DNA of 23,678 nt from JARDZI01 sp041639705 (GTDB lineage: Bacteria; Bacillota; Clostridia; Clostridiales; Caloramatoraceae). The translations under genes and the position numbers were made by a program. The notes under the pieces were generated by a model, which was not told the DNA's origin, searched no databases, and saw only the letters and a program-made list of their open reading frames with translations. The stretch is taken from the NCBI GenBank assembly GCA_041639705.1, contig JBEQBT010000017.1, positions 1-23,678 of the forward strand, given 5' to 3'. Numbering within the stretch: the stretch's first letter is position 1; each line of letters begins with the position of its first letter. Positions 6,165-12,900 of the stretch are shown piece by piece.

Positions 6165-8066
6165 TTATTCCCAATAGATATCTATAATGTCATTTTCATT
6201 AATAATATCAGTATAGGAAGCCTTATTTCCATTTAGCTTCAATACTATACTTCCTGGCTTATTTCTAATATCAAAATTTATATAATTGAATACATCAATA
6301 AAAATAAAATTTGGTTGATTCCCTTCTATCAAAACCGATTCTCCATTAATAGCAACATTTATACCCTTTATTTTTTGTTCCATTTCATTATCAATTTCCA
6401 CAGCAACCTGATTTAAACTGTCATTATTCTCAATTTCTTCAAGTAGGATAGCCTCAAGGGTTTTCTCTTCTTGTGATTCCTCATTCAAAGCTTTAACCTC
6501 AATATAATCATTCATTGCAACTAAATAATCCAAATTACCAGGGTTGCCATTTACCTTAACTTCAATGTTTTTACCATTATAGTATTCAATTATATCTTTT
6601 ATACAAATGCTTGCAGCAGGTCCTGGACCTGCAGACTTTATAATAATATCATCTCCAGGGTTCAGTACTGTTTGAATACTTCCCTGCTCCCCATTAACAT
6701 ATATTTCAGCTGACTGACCATATTCACCACTTACAATTTTGACTTCACCATTTAAATTAAAAGTTAAGTTTTCCCCTTTTTTAGGAATCAGTTGTTCAGG
6801 TTTAACATCAGCTAAAAGTAAAGCATCAGCCACTGTTTGTTGTCTTACGTTAAATAATCTCACTCTTTTTCCATTTACAGTAGCAAATAGAAAATCCTGT
6901 CCATCTCTTTGTAGGGAGTTTAGTGCAATACCAAAAGGAGTAATATACTCTGGTCCTGCAGTCTCTTTGTTTTCCATCTCAATATTTTGAACTGCATCAA
7001 TTTTTCTTACGGCAACCCTTTCCTTTGGTAGTTTAAGATTATCAGCTATTGAGTGGCTAAGCCCCCAGACCTGACTTCCACCACCGACAAGAAAAACAGC
7101 GCTTGGAGCTTTTTTATTGTATTCTAAAATTTTATCAGTAATAGAATCCGCAAGATTCTTTACACTTACTTCAATAAGTTCTTTTATTATCTGAATCTTT
7201 TCTGTGTGAACAATTCCAAGAATATCAGTAAATTCAACCTCATCATCAAGACCATTTATAGCTATTTTAACTTTTTCAGCAGTGTTAAAATCAAGCAAAT
7301 AATTTTGGCAGATTACCTCAGTTATTTCATCTCCTGCTATTGGTACCATTGCATAAGCCACAACTGAACCATTTTGTGTTATTGCAATATCAGAAGTTCC
7401 AGCTCCTATATCCACAAGAGCAAGATTTAGAAGTCTGATATTTGTGGGTATTGCAATATTTATAGCTGCAATAGGCTCTAAGGTTAAGCTTGTTACCTTT
7501 AGTCCTACCCTATTCATAACTGTATAAAGGCTGTCCACTACTGTATGTGGTAGAAATGTTGCAAGAACATCAGCTCCAATAAGTTTACCCTTATGACCTA
7601 TTAATGAGGAAATCGTATAGTTGTTTAAGTAATAATTAATTACTGTATAGCCTACACAATAGTAAATTATATCCTCTTCATCTGATATTTCCTCTTCAAA
7701 CTGTGCTTGAGCTGCTTGAATACCTTCAATTTCTAAACTTCCAACAATATTTATGTCTATTTCCTTTTTGATATCTATTAATCTTTCTACCTTTACTTGT
7801 TTTGTTTTCAGTGACCTACCTGCAGCAGCAATTGAAACATTTTCCAAATTTATTCCAAGTCTTTTTTCAAGATTATCCTTTACCATCTTAGCAGCACTTG
7901 CCACTTCTTCAACATCATGTACTTGCCCATCAATCATAGCTCGATTTTTATGTTCAACCACATCAATATCAATAACTTTTAACTTATCCTCTTCATAAAA
8001 TCCTACTACTCCAATTACTGTTCTTGTACCTATATCAAGAGCAAATACTAAATCATTCCTTTTCAT
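6165..8066 (-). CDS. FtsA-like actin-fold ATPase with long C-terminal extension
   Basis: A 633-residue protein. Residues 1-380 follow the FtsA/PilM actin-like layout: phosphate-1 loop ALDIGTRT (9-16), an inserted FtsA-specific subdomain (about 85-165), phosphate-2 loop LVDIGAGTSDIA (217-228) and adenosine loop VFLVGGGSQVWG (324-335). Typical FtsA is about 400-440 residues and ends in a membrane-binding amphipathic helix; here about 250 extra residues follow instead. The extension has a recurring pattern of a small strand ending V/L-N-G, about 10-14 residues, then N/G-D-x-I-x-I (about 457-477, 505-524, 611-631), reminiscent of small beta-grasp or S4-like modules. GGGGTGA precedes the ATG by 4 nt. 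There is no ftsZ nearby, so it is a stand-alone paralogue, not the dcw-cluster ftsA. A cell-division or envelope role is inferred from the fold. Confidence 0.8.
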   Translation of the reverse strand: MKRNDLVFALDIGTRTVIGVVGFYEEDKLKVIDIDVVEHKNRAMIDGQVHDVEEVASAAKMVKDNLEKRLGINLENVSIAAAGRSLKTKQVKVERLIDIKKEIDINIVGSLEIEGIQAAQAQFEEEISDEEDIIYYCVGYTVINYYLNNYTISSLIGHKGKLIGADVLATFLPHTVVDSLYTVMNRVGLKVTSLTLEPIAAINIAIPTNIRLLNLALVDIGAGTSDIAITQNGSVVAYAMVPIAGDEITEVICQNYLLDFNTAEKVKIAINGLDDEVEFTDILGIVHTEKIQIIKELIEVSVKNLADSITDKILEYNKKAPSAVFLVGGGSQVWGLSHSIADNLKLPKERVAVRKIDAVQNIEMENKETAGPEYITPFGIALNSLQRDGQDFLFATVNGKRVRLFNVRQQTVADALLLADVKPEQLIPKKGENLTFNLNGEVKIVSGEYGQSAEIYVNGEQGSIQTVLNPGDDIIIKSAGPGPAASICIKDIIEYYNGKNIEVKVNGNPGNLDYLVAMNDYIEVKALNEESQEEKTLEAILLEEIENNDSLNQVAVEIDNEMEQKIKGINVAINGESVLIEGNQPNFIFIDVFNYINFDIRNKPGSIVLKLNGNKASYTDIINENDIIDIYWE

Positions 8067-8177
8067 AAAATCACCCCGATTCTACACTATTCTCAATGCA
8101 TAAAACAATATATTTTCAGTTTGGCCAACAATCATTATAATTCTACATTTTTATCTCAATTCCTTCTGAAATGTTAA

Positions 8178-8199
8178 AACCCGGTTTTTTTACCGGGTT
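8178..8199 (-). terminator. Intrinsic terminator of the PuuD-like gene
   Basis: AACCCGGT (8178-8185) and ACCGGGTT (8192-8199) form an 8-bp GC-rich stem. Read on the minus strand, the stem begins within the stop codon of the amidotransferase gene and is followed by TTTTAAC. The stem separates this gene from the FtsA-like gene. Confidence 0.75.
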
Positions 8200-8920
8200 A
8201 CTTACACCATTTAATAAACTCTTCATATATTTTAAGCATAACTGGATGCCTTTTAATCATTATTTCAGGATGCCATTGCACCGACATTATAGGTTTATTC
8301 TCATGTTCCATTGCCTCTATTATGCCATCAGATGACATTGCAGTTATTTGAAAATTTTTAGGAGCAACCTTTACTGCTTGATGATGAAAGCTATTTACTA
8401 AAAGTCTATCTGTATCAAATATTTTATGTAGTTTAGATCCTTTCTTTATATCTACATAATGACCTATGTCATTTATACCAGAACTCTGCATATGATTAAT
8501 ATATGACTTTTCATTTTCACCTAAATCCTGATACAGCTTACCACCAAATGCTACAGTCATTATTTGCTGTCCTCTACTTATCCCAAGAATAGGCATATCC
8601 TTTTCAATAGCTGCTAGAACAATAAAAAGTTCAAACATATCCCTTGGAGTATATGTAAACCCAATACTTTTAGTAGGTTCTTCTCCATAATATATTGGAT
8701 TAATATCATGTCCTCCTGAGAGAATGATTCCAGCAATTGAATCCATTATGTCAAGAATATCTTCTTCCTTATTCATAATAGGAATTAACATTGGAACTCC
8801 CCCAGTTTCCAATACTGCATCAATTATCTCCTTTGACACAAAATTTCTTTCCTGTCCAAGGGAAGTTCCTGTCTCTGCAATCATATAATTACATGTTATA
8901 CCAATCAAGGGTTTTTTCAT
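8198..8920 (-). CDS. PuuD-like class I glutamine amidotransferase (peptidase C26) with Cys-to-Ser nucleophile
   Basis: A 240-residue protein of the gamma-glutamyl-GABA hydrolase family. Visible landmarks are the N-terminal PLIGITCN strand, GIILSGGHDINPIYYGEE, the nucleophile elbow PILGISRGQQ, VNSFHHQAVK and the His-Glu pair SVQWHPE (H217, E219). In active members the elbow is G-I/V-C-R-G; here codon 115 is AGT (bases 8576-8578), Ser, so the catalytic Cys is absent although every other landmark is intact. The family hydrolyses gamma-glutamyl amides such as gamma-glutamyl-GABA in the cytosol; this member may be inactive, use Ser, or bind ligand only. AAGGAGGGG lies upstream of the ATG. A TATAAT-like -10 lies at 8949-8954 (minus strand) without a clear -35. 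The gene is monocistronic, with its own terminator. Confidence 0.85.
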   Translation of the reverse strand: MKKPLIGITCNYMIAETGTSLGQERNFVSKEIIDAVLETGGVPMLIPIMNKEEDILDIMDSIAGIILSGGHDINPIYYGEEPTKSIGFTYTPRDMFELFIVLAAIEKDMPILGISRGQQIMTVAFGGKLYQDLGENEKSYINHMQSSGINDIGHYVDIKKGSKLHKIFDTDRLLVNSFHHQAVKVAPKNFQITAMSSDGIIEAMEHENKPIMSVQWHPEIMIKRHPVMLKIYEEFIKWCK

Positions 8921-9032
8921 GTTTATCCCCTCCTTAATTTATTTTACTATTATATTAACTTTTTTGCAAAGGTATGTACTACTAGACTATCCCTAAAGGA
9001 GTTCAAAATTTTTAAAGATACTTTGTTATTTA

Positions 9033-9060
9033 TTGAGTTACTTTTATATGTTATTATAAT
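9033..9060 (+). promoter_or_regulatory. Sigma-A-type promoter of plsY
   Basis: TTGAGT (9033-9038), a 16-nt spacer and a perfect TATAAT (9055-9060) lie about 80 nt before the plsY start. A second option closer to the gene is TGGACA followed by 17 nt and TAAAAT. The remainder of the 220-base gap between the divergent genes shows nothing else. Confidence 0.5.
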
Positions 9061-9140
9061 TTATAATAGCATTAATAACATTTGGACAAAACAAGAAAAG
9101 TTATTTAAAATATATATATACTACTTATAAGGAGATAACT

Positions 9141-9722
9141 ATGAAAACTTTTATTTTAATTGTTGCTGCATTTCTTTTTGGCTCTATTCCTTCTGCTTTA
9201 ATAATAGGTAGAAAATATTATAAAAAAGATATAAGGCTTGAAGGTTCTGGTAATCTTGGGGGAACAAATGCAGGTAGGGTTCTTGGTAAAAAAGCAGGTC
9301 TTATTGTTACAATTGCTGATGTATTGAAGGTTTTAATCCCTACTCTATTAGCTAGGTATTATCTAGGTTTTGATATGGCAGCCCTAATTGGAGTTATTGC
9401 ACTTGTAGGTCACTGCTACCCAATTTTTGCTGGTTTCAAAGGTGGTAAGGGTGTATCCTCCTACTTAGGAATTGGTTTAGTATTAAACCCTTTTATTGCA
9501 TTAATTGTATTTATTGTTTGGATAATATTAAAGCGTGTTACTAATTACGTTTCCCTATCATCAATAATTGCCTGTTTAACAGCTCCATTTATTTTTCTTT
9601 CAGTATATGGTCCTGGGTTAGTTTTCTACATAATGTTAGCAGGTGCTTTATTTATTGTGTTTTTACATAGATCCAATGTAAAAAGATTGTTAAATGGTAC
9701 GGAAAATAAAATTAGAAACTAA
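9141..9722 (+). CDS. plsY: Glycerol-3-phosphate acyltransferase PlsY
   Basis: A 193-residue polytopic membrane protein. PlsY transfers the acyl group from acyl-phosphate to glycerol-3-phosphate, the first committed step of phospholipid synthesis in Gram-positive bacteria. All three conserved cytosolic loops are visible: GSIPSALIIGR near the N-terminus, GSGNLGGTNAGRVLGKKAG with the Asn-x-Gly-x-x-Asn core, and GHCYPIFAGFKGGKGVSS. The remainder is about five hydrophobic helices (for example LIVTIADVLKVLIPTLLA and FIALIVFIVWIIL). Length is normal for the family. AAGGAG sits about 8 nt before the ATG. The gene is followed by its own hairpin. Confidence 0.96.
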   Translation: MKTFILIVAAFLFGSIPSALIIGRKYYKKDIRLEGSGNLGGTNAGRVLGKKAGLIVTIADVLKVLIPTLLARYYLGFDMAALIGVIALVGHCYPIFAGFKGGKGVSSYLGIGLVLNPFIALIVFIVWIILKRVTNYVSLSSIIACLTAPFIFLSVYGPGLVFYIMLAGALFIVFLHRSNVKRLLNGTENKIRN

Positions 9723-9738
9723 TAGAATTATTAGTTTT
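9716..9738 (+). terminator. Hairpin terminator after plsY
   Basis: AAACTAATA (9716-9724) pairs with TATTAGTTT (9729-9737) around a GAAT loop, a 9-bp stem overlapping the plsY stop codon and ending in TTTT. Confidence 0.55.
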
Positions 9739-9790
9739 AAAAATTCAAATTATCTGATAAAATTATATAGGGAAAGGAGCGTGAGGGAAT

Positions 9791-10606
9791 ATGTTAGTCA
9801 AAGATTGGAAGGAATTTCTCATCCCTTACGAACAGGCTGTCGAAGAAATAAAGATAAAGTTTAAAAGCATCAGAAGGCAATATAGAAGTAAAAACGAGTA
9901 TTCTCCTATTGAATTCATTACAGGAAGAGTAAAGGAAATCTCGAGTATTTTGGAAAAGGCAAAGAAATTAGATATACCCTTAAACAAGGTAGCTGAGGAA
10001 ATGGAGGACATTTCAGGAATAAGAATAATGTGTCAATTCGTTGAAGATGTATATAAGGTAGTTCATATAATTCACCAACGTGATGGTAAGGATTTAAAAA
10101 TAGTATATGAAAAGGACTATGTTAAAAATCAGAAGGAAAGTGGTTATAGAAGCTATCATATTATAATAAAATACCCCGTTCAGACAACTGACGGTGAGGT
10201 TGAAGTATTGGCAGAGATACAGATAAGAACATTGGCAATGAACTTTTGGGCTACTGTAGAACATTCACTAAATTATAAATATAAGCAGGATATACCCTCA
10301 CATATTAAAGAACGCTTAATAAAATCAGGAGAACTTGCTTTTTTACTAGATAAAGAAATGTCTGAAATAAAAGAAGAAATTACTGAAGCTCAAACTATGT
10401 TTGAAATAAAATCAAGCATTATATCTGACCTACTTGATAATATCATTACACTTTATTCACTTGGTAAGATATCAGAATCAACAAATATACAGGATAGGTT
10501 TAATAGATTATTGGAACATGGAGACACTGGTGAATTAAAAGCACTTCTTGATGAATCAAATGAAAAGGTCCAGCACAGCAGACTCCAACTGTTTCAGCTT
10601 GAGTAA
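9791..10606 (+). CDS. Small alarmone synthetase, GTP pyrophosphokinase family (RelQ/SasB-like)
   Basis: A 271-residue single-domain (p)ppGpp synthetase that transfers pyrophosphate from ATP to GTP or GDP. There is no HD hydrolase or TGS/ACT region, so this is a small alarmone synthetase and not long RelA/SpoT. Motifs in order: ITGRVKEISSILEKAKK (43-59, ATP site), DISGIRIMCQF (73-83), ESGYRSYHI (116-124, G-loop) and AEIQIRTLAMNFWATVEHS (141-159) with the catalytic Glu region. A charged helical C-terminus (about 170-271) is longer than in RelQ of Bacillus (about 211 residues in total). GGAG at 9776-9779 lies 11 nt from the ATG, a somewhat long spacing; a closer GAGGGA is also present. Cytosolic. 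Confidence 0.92.
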   Translation: MLVKDWKEFLIPYEQAVEEIKIKFKSIRRQYRSKNEYSPIEFITGRVKEISSILEKAKKLDIPLNKVAEEMEDISGIRIMCQFVEDVYKVVHIIHQRDGKDLKIVYEKDYVKNQKESGYRSYHIIIKYPVQTTDGEVEVLAEIQIRTLAMNFWATVEHSLNYKYKQDIPSHIKERLIKSGELAFLLDKEMSEIKEEITEAQTMFEIKSSIISDLLDNIITLYSLGKISESTNIQDRFNRLLEHGDTGELKALLDESNEKVQHSRLQLFQLE

Positions 10607-10673
10607 ATAAAAATTAGTGCTACCCTATCTACTTAAATGCTATTTATTATTACAATTGATAAAATATTATTAT

Positions 10674-10745
10674 TTCCTCGAACAAGTCCTGTATTTTGAA
10701 TTGTTATCTCTTTTACAATTCAATCAGGGGTTTGAGGAATTTTTA
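10674..10745 (+). terminator. Long tiered hairpin with T-tract
   Basis: Three nested stems: TTCCTCGAAC (10674-10683) with GTTTGAGGAA (10730-10739), CCTG (10688-10691) with CAGG (10725-10728), and TTGAATTGT (10696-10704) with ACAATTCAA (10715-10723). TTTTTATTT follows. It probably terminates the alarmone synthetase transcript, but its size (66 nt) and layering exceed an ordinary terminator. The remaining bases of the 10607-10873 gap are AT-rich with no gene seen. Confidence 0.6.
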
Positions 10746-10873
10746 TTTATAATATGGATTGTATTTGTTAATATTTGATAATACTTTATATGATTACTAA
10801 TTATTGTATGGTTTTTGAATATATTTATAGTATATAGTTTTCATTTTTCATAAGTTTATTGGGAGTGATTATA

Positions 10874-12292
10874 ATGCAGGATTTAAATGGAAAGAAACTT
10901 CCCTTATCTATAGTAATTTTTCTAGTAATCATTATACTGATATCAAATTTAGGTCAATACTTTAAGGATGATATTTTTTCTAATAAAAACACTTTAAGTA
11001 ATTCAAATTCTCTAGTAAAGTACTGGAATCAATCAGCAGAGTATCAGGATTATATTAATACATCCTCTGAGTATTTAACTAAAATATTAGTAAGGAATGA
11101 TTTAAAACCATTAATAAATACTAACTACATACAGAAATGGTCTACAAATCTTCCTTCCTTCCATGGGAATTCCACTCTTGAAGTTTTATCAAGCTATGGA
11201 AAAATAATAAAAAAATATGAATATGGAAAGGACTTTTTTGAAGATTTTAAAGGTATTATTGAGTCTGGGGAAACTTGGGGAAAGTCAAGTTATTTGCATA
11301 GCATGAATTCTAACCTTCAAAAGCTTCAAAAAATACTTCTTTTTAGTGGCTATAAGAATAAAAGTCTTCATGAAATTACCTCCATTGATTCAAGTCTATT
11401 ATCCTTAGGGGTTTCTGCTGTTATTTCACCTGCCAGTTCAAACTATCTTAAATACGATTCTGGACTATTAGAGTATAGCTTTGAGAAATCCAAGTCAGGA
11501 TTATCAAAATTGATTGTTTCACCATTTGTATTTGAAGAATTAAAGGGATTTTCTAATAAAGGATACAGTATGAGAATAAAATCAGCAGGACTAATAGAAA
11601 CTACTCAGTTAAAAAATATATATGGGGTCTTGTCTGGTAAAAATAAAGCATATAAACCACTTATAATTGCAGCCTTTTATGATGGTATGTATAAAACAAA
11701 TGATACAAATTCAAGGGAATTTGAAAGATATTCAATTACCCCATCAATAATTACCGATTCCATTAGGGCAATAAATCTTCAAAGATCCCTCAAACCTGAT
11801 AGGACTATTATATTTGCATTTTTGTCAGGTTATAATCAAAATAAAGAGGGTCTAAAAAAGCTGCTTGAAAACAATATTATAGCAGATTATATGATATTTG
11901 ATGGATTGGGTACAGGCGACAAAAATATGCTTGTCTTTAATCGATCATCGAAATATTTTGCATCTACAATTGAAAATACACTTAAAGAAAATAATCTTGA
12001 AGTTCTATCCAAAAGTATTAATACAGATACCTCAAACAATATTGTTTATATAACTACAATTAATATTGAGCTAAATAGTTTACCAATTTACCCATCAGTT
12101 AATAAGTCTGGTAAATTCCTACTTTCTATGATTGGTGATGAATGCTATGGACTAGACTTTTTATCAGGTAATATAAGAATATTTAGAACTTTTAAAAGAT
12201 TTGTTAAGGATAATACCCTTATTATTTCCTCTTTAACATTCCTACTCCTTTTGATAATAATTTTTAAGAAATCGTCAAGTAAAGCAAGTTGA
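10874..12292 (+). CDS. Membrane-anchored M28-peptidase-like protein, metal ligands lost
   Basis: A 472-residue protein with a transmembrane helix at each end: LPLSIVIFLVIIILISNLG (about 9-27) and TLIISSLTFLLLLIIIF (about 450-467), leaving a large extracellular part. The order of elements matches M28 aminopeptidases carrying a PA-like insert: KILLFSGY...LLSLGVSAVISPAS (about 153-188), VSPFVFEEL, then IYGVLSGKNK.YKPLIIAAFYDG (about 249-271), TPSIITDSIRAINLQRSLKPDRTIIFAFLSG (from 289) and KEGLKKLLE. Active M28 enzymes have H-x-D at the AFYDG position and a ligand Asp plus Glu-Glu later; here the His is Phe or Ala and no Glu-Glu pair is present. Catalysis is therefore unlikely. The start at 10874 has GGGAGTG 8 nt upstream; an in-frame TTG at 10859 is less likely. 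The assignment rests on pattern reading only. Confidence 0.55.
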   Translation: MQDLNGKKLPLSIVIFLVIIILISNLGQYFKDDIFSNKNTLSNSNSLVKYWNQSAEYQDYINTSSEYLTKILVRNDLKPLINTNYIQKWSTNLPSFHGNSTLEVLSSYGKIIKKYEYGKDFFEDFKGIIESGETWGKSSYLHSMNSNLQKLQKILLFSGYKNKSLHEITSIDSSLLSLGVSAVISPASSNYLKYDSGLLEYSFEKSKSGLSKLIVSPFVFEELKGFSNKGYSMRIKSAGLIETTQLKNIYGVLSGKNKAYKPLIIAAFYDGMYKTNDTNSREFERYSITPSIITDSIRAINLQRSLKPDRTIIFAFLSGYNQNKEGLKKLLENNIIADYMIFDGLGTGDKNMLVFNRSSKYFASTIENTLKENNLEVLSKSINTDTSNNIVYITTINIELNSLPIYPSVNKSGKFLLSMIGDECYGLDFLSGNIRIFRTFKRFVKDNTLIISSLTFLLLLIIIFKKSSSKAS

Positions 12293-12317
12293 CATTTCTT
12301 ATTATATATTATAAACT
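12289..12317 (+). promoter_or_regulatory. perR promoter with AT-rich dyad (possible autoregulatory PerR site)
   Basis: TTGACA (12289-12294), a 17-nt spacer and TAAACT (12312-12317). Inside the spacer, TTATTATATATTATAA (12299-12314) resembles the PerR box TTATAAT-N-ATTATAA, but with a 2-nt spacer and one mismatch in the left half. The -35 hexamer overlaps the stop codon of the upstream gene. In AT-rich DNA such dyads also occur by chance. Confidence 0.4.
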
Positions 12318-12353
12318 ATTAATAGATAATTATTTTCTTTTAGGATGGTGCAT

Positions 12354-12761
12354 ATGGAGAATCTAGCTTTGTTATTTAAAGAAAAAAATTTAAAACTCAC
12401 TCCCCAGCGTTATGCGATATATAAGTATTTATTATCAACAAAAGCACACCCATCAGCTGAAATGATATTTGAGAAAATCATTGTAGATTATCCAACTATG
12501 AGTTTAGCAACGGTATATAAGACAGTAAAGACATTAAGTGAAATCGGATTGGTTCAAGAATTAAATGTTGGTGAGGATAATTTCAGATTTGATGCAAATG
12601 TAAGTAAACATCCGCATATTGTTTGTTTATCATGTGGCAGAGTGGATGACATAGAAAATGTTGACTTCAGCTTTTTAAATAAGGAAGCTGAAAAGTATAC
12701 AGATTATACCATAAAAGATCATCAATTATATTTTTACGGATTTTGTTCAGAATGCAAATAG
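12354..12761 (+). CDS. perR: Peroxide-responsive repressor PerR (Fur family)
   Basis: A 135-residue Fur-family regulator: an N-terminal winged helix (LTPQRYAIYKYLL through TMSLATVYKTVKTLSEIGLV) and a C-terminal dimerisation domain with two structural CxxC zinc pairs (C91/C94 and C131/C134). Aligning by motif with Bacillus PerR, the regulatory metal ligands H37, D85, H91, H93 and D104 correspond here to H32, D80 (in RFD), H86, H88 (in KHPHIVC) and D99. Asp, not Glu, at the last site is the feature that distinguishes PerR from Fur. Metal-catalysed His oxidation by peroxide would release it from DNA. ATG 12354 was chosen because AGGATGGTG just upstream can act as a binding site; an in-frame ATG at 12345 lies within that sequence. 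Likely targets are peroxide-defence genes, and the selenoperoxiredoxin is a candidate. Confidence 0.87.
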   Translation: MENLALLFKEKNLKLTPQRYAIYKYLLSTKAHPSAEMIFEKIIVDYPTMSLATVYKTVKTLSEIGLVQELNVGEDNFRFDANVSKHPHIVCLSCGRVDDIENVDFSFLNKEAEKYTDYTIKDHQLYFYGFCSECK

Positions 12762-12786
12762 GGAAGAAAATCCTCCCTATTTTTTT
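12756..12786 (+). terminator. Intrinsic terminator of perR
   Basis: AATAGGGA (12757-12764) pairs with TCCCTATT (12774-12781), followed by a run of T. It overlaps the perR stop codon. Confidence 0.8.
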
Positions 12787-12794
12787 ATCAATTT

Positions 12795-12900
12795 CTAGGA
12801 CTCCACCTTCTATAAGGTGGAGTTTCCACTTTGTGCTTCAGGTGGGGTAGAGTCCCCATGTGAAGTCTCGATGCTCAGCTTTAGCTGAACGAGTTCACTG
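12795..12900 (-). repeat. Structured dispersed repeat, copy B
   Basis: On the minus strand the element starts CAGTGAACTC (12900 downwards) and matches copy A (5354-5417) through 12836. It folds better than copy A: GTGAA/TTCAC, CTCG/CGAG and TCAGC/GCTGA form one nested stem with a TAAA loop, then TGGGG/CCCCA, then CTCCACCTT/AAGGTGGAG (12801-12809 with 12814-12822). Its TGA serves as the stop codon of the solute-binding protein gene, exactly as in copy A for the ABC-F gene. No transposase lies next to it. Confidence 0.75.
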
